Of a DNA stretch of 64,000 nt, positions 57,700-64,000 are shown piece by piece. The stretch lies in NCBI RefSeq assembly GCF_003086295.3, contig NC_092053.1:85559671-85623670 (forward strand), in the 5' to 3' direction. The translations under genes and the position numbers were made by a program. The notes beneath the pieces are model-generated. The model saw only the letters and a list, made by a program, of their open reading frames with translations. It was not told the DNA's origin and did no database searches. Within the stretch, counting starts at the first letter, position 1, and each line of letters starts with the position of its first letter. The DNA is from Arachis hypogaea (lineage: Eukaryota; Streptophyta; Magnoliopsida; Fabales; Fabaceae).

Positions 57700-59349
57700 T
57701 TGCTTGTACTTGTTGGTTGTATTACAGGGAGAAGAAGCGGGGCTTCAACTTCCTTTGATTCTGAACCTGAGAGAACCTTCCTTAGACTAAGGAGGGAGGC
57801 AAAAGAAAAACGTGTAGTTGGTGCTGAAGAAGAGGAGGAACACTTTGAGGAATACTTTGAACCTAACATGGAAGACAACATGGAAAACCATCATGAAGAA
57901 GAGACTCACAACCATGGCAGAGGAGGTGGAGCAAATCATGCTGGGGAGGATAGAAGAGTTTTGGGCTCTTATATTAATCCAAACCCAGGCAATTGTGGAA
58001 GTAACATCCAAAAGCCAACAATCCATGCCAACAACTTTGAACTTAAACCACAGCTCATCACCCTTGTTCAGAACAACTGTTCGTTTGGAGGAGGTGTTCA
58101 AGAAGACCCCAATCAACATTTGACCACCTTCCTGAGAATATGTGATACAGTGAAATCTAATGGTGTTCATCCTGACGCCTATAGACTGCTCTTATTTCCT
58201 TTTTCACTCAGGGACAAAGCAGCCAAGTGGCTGGAATCCTTCCCAAGGGAGAGCTTGACAACTTGGGAGGATGTGGTTAATAAATTCTTAGCAAGATTCT
58301 ACCCTCCTCAACGAATCAATAGGCTGAGAGCTGAGGTTCAAACTTTCAGGCAACAAGATGGCGAGACTCTGTATGAAGCATGGGAGAGGTTCAAGGACTT
58401 AACAAGGAGGTGTCCACCTGACATGTTCAACGAATGGGTCCAGCTGCACATTTTCTTTGAAGGGCTCTCTTATGAGTCAAAGAAGGCCGTAGACCATTCA
58501 TCTGGAGGATCCTTGAACAAGAAGAAGACCATTGAGGAAGCCATAGATGTTATTGAAATAGTAGCAGAAAACGACTACTTCTATGCTTCCGAAAGAGGGA
58601 ACACAAGAGGAGTGATGGAGCTAAACGATGTAGATGCTCTGTTGGCCTAAAACAAGCTCATTACCCAGTAGCTGGCTGACCTCACCAAGAAGATGGAGAG
58701 GAACCAAGTAGCAACAATCTCATCTTCATCAACAATCCAAGAAGGAGTGAATGAAGAAGCAGAGGGGAGTCAGGAGCAAGCCAACTACATTGGGAATTCA
58801 CCAAGGAAAAACTATGATCCATACTCCAAGACTTACAACCCTGAATGGAGAAACCACCCAAATATTGGGTGGGGAAGTGAGCAAGATCAAAAGCAGGTCA
58901 CACAGAGGACGTCTCAACACCTCCACAACAACACTTCTTCATATGATTATCAAAATCAAAATAGCACATCTACTCCGAATCACCCATCAATTGATGACAA
59001 GCTTTCTAAGATCGAAACCTTCATTGAAGGAATATGCACAGACATTCAAGACAGTAAAGCATTCAGAGAGGAAGTGCAGTCAAATATGCAGAATCAAAAT
59101 GCTGCCATCACAAAACTGGAGACACAAATCAGCTATCTGTTTAAGCAGCTTCCTAACCACAATTTTTGCTATGATGCCCATTCAAGCAAAAGGGAGGAGT
59201 GTCAAGCTATCACACTTAGGAGTGGGAAGGAACTGAAGGAACATCCCCAAAAACCACAAGAAGAAGGCTCAAATGAAAAGGAAGAAGAGCAAGATGGAAT
59301 GCAACCCCCACGCCAAGTCTACAGAAAGAAAAAAAGATACCCCAACTGA
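57700..59349 (+). pseudogene. gag: Gag of element H
   Basis: Frame with SGASTSFDSEPERTFLRLRREAKEK, a Glu/His-rich stretch, then NNFELKPQLITLVQNNCSF and the gag domain through LYEAWERFKDLTRRCP and FEGLSYESKKAVDHSSGG, then a Gln/Asn-rich tail ending in ECQAITLRSGKELKE. There is no ATG at the expected start; the first in-frame ATG is at 57868. Stops at 58648 (TAA) and 58669 (TAG), both at Gln codons of the A copy, split it. As in A, no CCHC knuckle is seen. A frame change follows 59349 before the protease. Confidence 0.9.
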
Positions 59350-59378
59350 ACGTCTCAAGAGCTCCATACCCCCAGCTA

Positions 59379-59701
59379 TTGAAGAAAAAGGAAGTTGACA
59401 ACCAATTCTTGATATTTTTGGAAATCTTCAAGAAGATACAAATCAACATACCATTTGCTGAAGCCATAGAACAAATGCCACTTTATGCCAAGTTTTTGAA
59501 GGAGCTAATGACTAAGAAGAGAAGCTGGAAGAACAATGAGACTGTGATACTAACTGAAGAGTGCAGTGCTATCATTCAGCATAAACTACCTCAGAAACTG
59601 AAGGATCCTGGGAGTTTTCAGATCCCTTGCATTATAGGAGAAATCACAGTAGAAAAGGCTCTTTGTGACTTAGGGGCCAGCATCAATTTGATGTCAGTAG
59701 C
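59379..59701 (+). pseudogene. Protease fragment of element H, cut by element I
   Basis: Starts with QFLIFLEIFKKIQINIPFAEAIEQMPLYAKFLKELM, matching A nearly residue for residue, and reaches the retropepsin active site CDLGASINLMSVA. There the Tat LTR of I begins; the last residues of the open frame belong to that LTR. The expected target duplication is GTAGC (59697-59701). Confidence 0.9.
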
Positions 59702-60193
59702 TGTTCCGTGGGTTACCTGAATTTGGTGGTCGATCTCGGTCGAAATCTTCTGTGCTGGTCGAAACTGAGGTGTCCGGTTCGTGAATGGTGAATAAGTTTG
59801 CAAGGGTGGGTACCTGCAAGAGACTCTGATGCTTAAGTTAGCAAGGGTATTGAGCAGGTTTTTTGTAGAATCAGAGTATGAGTTATACCTGGGTGCTCCA
59901 GTGTATTTATAGTAGTTGTAGAGTGACCTTTCTAGATAAGATAAGTTAGTTATCTTATCTTATCTTTTTCTTTGAGTTGAGGTCAGCTTATCTTCAAGGG
60001 AACCGCCCTTATCTCTTATAGGCTTGGACGGCCTTTGGTCTTGGGCCGTGTTCCTCTACTTAGGCCCTTTATGGGCTTTCCTGTCGACTTGGCCGAGTTC
60101 TTTTAAGAAGAAGTCGGTCCGCTTGACCTGAAGAGGTCGGTCGCTTTGTCGTCGATCATATCAGGTCGGATAGCTCGACCCAGGGTATGAACA
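59702..60193 (-). mobile_element. 3' LTR of Tat-type element I
   Basis: 492 bases. On the minus strand it begins TGTTCATACCCTGGG at 60193 and ends CCACGGAACA at 59702. TATAAATA is at 59911-59904, and the GATAAG run lies at 59936-59970. The tract GAGCTCAAGCAGGGGCAC adjoins it on the minus strand (60194-60211), so I is a minus-strand element whose gag-pol lies beyond the right edge. Confidence 0.93.
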
Positions 60194-61322
60194 GTGCCCC
60201 TGCTTGAGCTCGGTCTTCTGCTTTGAAGTCGAGTTTTTTGTCTTCGAACTTCTTTACAGCGAAGCCGAACTCGAGCAATTTTGTCGATTCCTTTCTACGT
60301 AGAGCTTTTGAATGTAGAACGTTTTCCTCTAAAAACGCGCGCTTTTATATCAGCGCTTTTGTTCTTGGGAACGTGAGAAGGTTTAATGCCTTCATTAATT
60401 GGTTATTAATTGCCCTCGTTCTCTCTTGGCTTTTATTTTGAAATTCTCAATCAAAAAACGGTTTCTCTTCTTCACTCCTCTTCGTAACTTCTCCCTTTAC
60501 TATCTCATTTTCTGTTTCTTTCGCAATTTCTCCTGCAACGTCTGTTCTGTTACTGCTTTCTGTGGGAAAGGGGCGATTTCCAGATTTCTCCTTCAATCTT
60601 CATAATTTCTGCTTCGAGGGTGGTTTTGCTTCTGCTCTTCGGCTTTCTTTTACAGTCTTTCTTCTATTTCTCCAGGTTCGACTTTTCTTTCTACCTTTCT
60701 CTATGCCTATTTTTGTGTCTGTTTTGAGAAAGTTTGGGTTTTTCTGTCTTTTTGCTGATCATTGTGTGTCTTGTAGTTTCTCCCTCTGTTGCTTGATACT
60801 TTTAAGAACTTTGCATGTTTTGTGAATACTTTTGTATTTGAAGCTTTGGAATGATGACTTTGTTTGATTCTGAAAAAGGTTGCTCCTTTGACGATTTTGG
60901 GAGTGTTCGATGTTGGTGCTTGTTCTCTGCTGATGATTTTTTGCTTGATTTCGAAAAAGTTTGCGTCTTTGCTGTTTCTCTACCTTTTGATGGTTTTCTG
61001 TTTGGCATTGTTGACGTTGACAGTGCTTTCGCTGGTAGACTGTAGAAAGATAGTTGCTTTGATGACTTTGCGTTTTTTAACTTGATGGACGAAATGCTTG
61101 CTGCTTTAGGTCTTCTTTCCTTGTTTTGAGAGATACTGGGGTGTAGGTTTTTCCTAGAAATCTTGCTTTGTTATTGCCTCCAAAGGATGTCCCAGGACTT
61201 TTTGGCTTTAGTCTTGGGGTTTTCCTTTTGTTTATCCGCCCGTCGAGATGTTTTGACCCGTGTCCGAGATGTTTTTTGAGTAATCCGCTCTTCTTTTCTT
61301 TTGTAGGATCTTAGTTGACCTC
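60194..61322 (+). promoter_or_regulatory. Upstream region and likely 5' UTR of the antisense gene of element I
   Basis: 1.13 kb, pyrimidine-rich in its second quarter. A donor-like CTCCAG|GTTCGA at 60676 and an acceptor TTTTCTTTTGTAG|GATCTTAG at 61306 would define a 631-base UTR intron; matching sites occur in C. The acceptor is 16 bases before the ATG. I could not identify a clear TATA box. Open frames across this part (for example at 60223, 60562, 60851) have no counterpart in C and are not called. Confidence 0.5.
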
Positions 61323-63255
61323 ATGTCTTCCCGAAATAACGTCGTAGCGACGCCTTCCCAGGTCCCTACGGGTATGGCCGATTGGGTGGACTCCATGGTT
61401 CTCATGTGTGTCTCGCTGGTTGATTCTGAGTTTTGTTCTCAGCTTAGGCAGTTTCACAGCGTCTGTAGTAACTCTGGTGATGAGAAGAATTATGAGCTTG
61501 TTCCTCCTTCCTCTGACAAGAGAGTCTGTTTCTCGACTCGAGTTGTTGACAATCACCCTTTCTTTTATGCTTATGATTTTTTCTTTGGTCAACTCGGAGT
61601 TACTCTTCCCTTTACTCCATTTGAAGTCGACCTGTTATGGTCTTGTAATGTTGCCCCTTCTCAACTTCACCCCAACTCTTGGGGTTTTATTAAAATCTTC
61701 CAATTGTTGTGTAATAGTTTTGGTATTCCTGCTTCCCAATCTCTCTTTTTCTATTTGTTTGTCTTGACTAAGCCTGGTGTGGTGAAAAAGAAGTCAGCTT
61801 GGGTCTCCTTCCGTTCTACTCAAGGAAAGAAAGTTTTTTCCATGTTTGACGAATCGTTTCGGGATTTTAAAAACTATTTCTTCAAGGTCCGAGCTGTTGA
61901 AGGATCTCGGCCCTTTTTCTTGGATGAAAATGATGAGCCCGCCTTTCCCTTGGAGTGGCAGAAGGATGTTAGGGTCTCTAGGTACTCTTGGGACATGTTG
62001 GATGAGGCTGAGCGAGCCTTTGTGATTGTTTTAGAGGAGCGTTGGGGTCAGCCTCCCCATCTTGACACAAAGAAATTTCTAACCAATCCTTCTCTTCTTC
62101 AATCTGAACTGGGTATCTTGTGTTTCCTTTGCTGTTTGTCTTATGATGCTTGTAGCTGTATTTTCGACTTGTTTGATTTGTAGCTTGACTTCTATTTTAT
62201 TTGCAGAGGCAATGAAGAACAATGAGTCTATGAAAGCTTTTAAAAGGGCACAGAAGGCGACTGCTGCCAGGAATGTTGCCACCCGGGCTGCTGGGGAGGG
62301 GTCTTCTCAGCCCCGCGAGAAGCCGGCCATGCCGAGCTCTCCCGGGGTGAAGAAGGCGATCCCGATACCTCGGGTTTGTTTGGTGGATCCCCCTTCTTCT
62401 TCTGCCGCTCCATCCGCCGCTCCTCCAAGTAAAAAGCAAAAAACTTCTGAGCCTTTTGACCTCAACGCTCCTGACTTCAACGCCATTGAGTTTATAGATC
62501 AACAAATTGGGCCATATGGTACCATTCCCATGGATGATGTGTCCATTCTCCATCATTTGGAGTTTGTGGCTCAGAATCATGTGAGGATGGGCTTTATGTC
62601 GGCTGCACTTCATCGTACTGCCCAGAATCTTCCTCTCCACGCTACCAAGGCGTTTATGGAGGAGGCGAAACGAGAGTTTGACCGGATGAAGGGTTTGAAG
62701 GAGGAGCTCGAGGTGAAGGTGGTCAAATTGGAGAAGGATCTCGAAAATGAGAAGGCGAGTTCTGAGGCGCTAGCTGCTTCCTTGAGGTTGGCTGAGGATG
62801 CGGCCATGATGCACAACGACAGCTATGTGACTTCTTATAGGGAGGGGAGGCGCCTGAGGGAAGAGCTCGACAATGCCTGGGAGGATTATGCTGAGCTCCA
62901 AGGTCAACTTGTTGGCAGCGTAACTGCTGCTTACGAGAACCTGAAAGAACAAGTCCGAATTATTGCTCCCGAGGCCGATCTCACCCTTTTTAGCTTGGAT
63001 AATGTTGTCAGAGATGGCAAGATTGTCCCTGATGATGAGGGTGATGATGATGAAGTTGTTCCTCCCCTTGTGTCTTCCACCAAAGCGCCGGCTTCTTCCG
63101 CTCCTCCTGTTGTGCCTGACCTGGATTGCCAGATCCTGAATCGGGAGGATGGGACTGTTGATGCGGTGCCGATTCAAGCTCGCCTTCTTTCTCCTAGTCC
63201 TGATGTCGCCAAGAAAGCTCATGATGCTGCCGAGAAAACTTCTGATGTTTGTTGA
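61323..63255 (+). CDS. Two-exon antisense gene of Tat element I (PF04195-like plus coiled coil), apparently intact
   Basis: Exon 1 is 61323-62112 and exon 2 is 62207-63255, separated by a 94-base intron with GT and TTTGCAG ends. The exons sum to 1839 bases: 612 codons and a stop, with no internal stop. Residues 1-60 start MSSRNNVVATPSQVPTGMAD. Residues about 75-200 hold the PF04195-like domain (FFGQLGVTLPFTPFEVDL, WSCNVAPSQLHPNSWGFIK, FFYLFVLTKPGVVKKKSAW). Exon 2 has a Lys/Arg-rich start (MKNNESMKAFKRAQKATAAR), a Pro/Ser-rich linker, FDLNAPDFNAIEF, a coiled coil of about 130 residues (FDRMKGLKEELEVKVVKLEK) and an acidic tail with GDDDEVVPP. No signal peptide or membrane segment is evident. 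The gene opposes gag-pol of I. Biochemical role unknown. Confidence 0.85.
62113..62206 (+). other. Intron of the antisense gene, element I
   Basis: 94 bases, GTATCTTG at the start and TTATTTGCAG at the end, T-rich, phase 1. It occupies the same codon in C (31280-31185, 96 bases), D (35207-35301, 95) and E (43466-43366, 101). In each, GAACTGG or GAGCTGG precedes it and AG-GCA-ATG or AG-ATG follows. Confidence 0.8.
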
Positions 63256-63539
63256 TTGTAGTTGGCCTGGCTTGTGGGCGTTTTTTGAAACTTTATTAAG
63301 ATGTTGACTTCTTAGTTGCTTTCCTAGCAACTTTTTATTTAAAAAACAGACAAGTAGCTTGCGATCCTTTGGGTAGTAAGTGTTGGTGGTCCTTCGAGGC
63401 CTTTATAACTTTATATAAAACCTGCTGATGTTGAACTCTCTCAATTTGAACTTCTTGAGTTTTTGACTCTTTGTAGCTGTAGGGGTCTAATTTGGTTTTC
63501 TTGCTTTGCGTGTGTTCTTTAGTGCCTTGTGACCGACTT
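63256..63539. other. 3' flank of the antisense gene, element I
   Basis: No ORF. It contains GTTGCTTTCCTAGCAAC (63315-63331), a seven-base inverted pair also found beyond the antisense stop in C and E. Confidence 0.5.
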
Positions 63540-64000
63540 CTTTTCGTTGGTCCCCTGATAGGCTCCTTTTTGTAATCCTCTTTCTTGGACCTTCGTGAGG
63601 TCTCTTTCAGGGATTGCTTAGATTTTTGTAGTGGATCGACTTCGTTGGGTCGACTTCTTCTAAGTTATTTCGTAATCCTCTTTCTTGGACCCTTGTTAGG
63701 TCTCTTTCAGGGATTACTTTTATAACTTGTCTTTTGTAGGACGTCGACTTTGTTAGGTCGATCTCTTCTAAGTTATTTCGTAATCCTCTTTCTTGGACCC
63801 TTGTTAGGTCTCTTTCAGGGATTACTTTTATAACTTGTCCTTTGTAGGAGGTCGACTTCGTTAGGTCGATCTCTTCTAAGTTATTTCGTAATCCTCTTTC
63901 TTGGACCCTTGTTAGGTCTCTTTCAGGGATTACTTTTATAACTTGTCTTTTGTAGGAGGTCGACTTCGTTAGGTCGATCTCTTCTAAGTTATTTCGTAAT
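63540..64000. repeat. Hairpin-bearing tandem repeats, about 107 bp each, element I (continues off window)
   Basis: At least four units. TCTTTCAGGGATTACTT recurs near 63607, 63708, 63815 and 63924, a period of 101-109. Each has GAGGTCGAC, a loop, then GTCGATCTC. It is the same array as in C and E, seen from the other strand. Confidence 0.85.

Noticed and set aside
60223..61085. Cys/Phe-rich ORFs upstream of the antisense gene in element I
   Set aside because: Several short frames with membrane-like composition arise from T-rich sequence and are not kept in C. More likely an untranslated leader.

Overview
The window is plant nuclear DNA made entirely of nested, mostly decayed Ty3/gypsy LTR retrotransposons. 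I see no host gene, tRNA, rRNA or CRISPR. Two lineages alternate. The first is Athila-type: tRNA-Asp-like primer sites, LTRs of about 1.5-2.5 kb, and an extra ORF downstream of pol. The second is Tat-type: a second RNase H after the first, LTRs of about 0.5 kb, and a long ORF antisense to gag-pol. LTR starts such as TGATGAGCAGATAA and reiterated CGCGTCCGCGTC blocks match what I remember of peanut (Arachis) repeats. A legume, probably Arachis, in gene-poor heterochromatin, is my best guess; this rests on memory and was not searched.

Layout. 1-8811: Athila-type element A, minus strand (3' LTR part, pol, protease, gag, truncated 5' LTR). 8812-9849: an 82-bp scrap and a plus-strand fragment of the same LTR family. 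9850-34429: Athila-type element B, plus strand (tail, LTR1, protease-RT-RNase H-integrase, env-like ORF, tail, LTR2). B is interrupted by a near-solo LTR of the A family (S, 19120-21438) and by a complete Tat element C (23044-33643) with a perfect GATAT target duplication. 34430-64000: a set of left-hand halves, D (34430), E (35400), F (44124), G (48373), H (55031) and I (59702). Each is cut by the start of the next, as expected if each was inserted into the one before it; the right halves would lie beyond the window.

How the parts work. In the Athila-type copies the sense transcript carries gag-protease-RT-RNase H-integrase, then a short conserved stem-loop, then (in B and G) the env-like or 'putative plant transposon protein' ORF. 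In the Tat copies gag-pol runs one way, and a separate gene on the opposite strand (PF04195-like domain plus coiled coil) runs toward it. An array of hairpin-bearing tandem repeats lies where the two converge. All gag-pol copies carry stops or frameshifts. The one long coding unit with no visible defect is the two-exon antisense gene of element I (61323-63255).

Most notable: a stem-loop after pol with compensatory base changes in three elements; a phase-1 intron kept in four copies of the Tat antisense gene; LTRs built from about 115-bp palindromic units; and two elements with near-identical tails and complementary deficits (A has pol but no env-like ORF, G the reverse).
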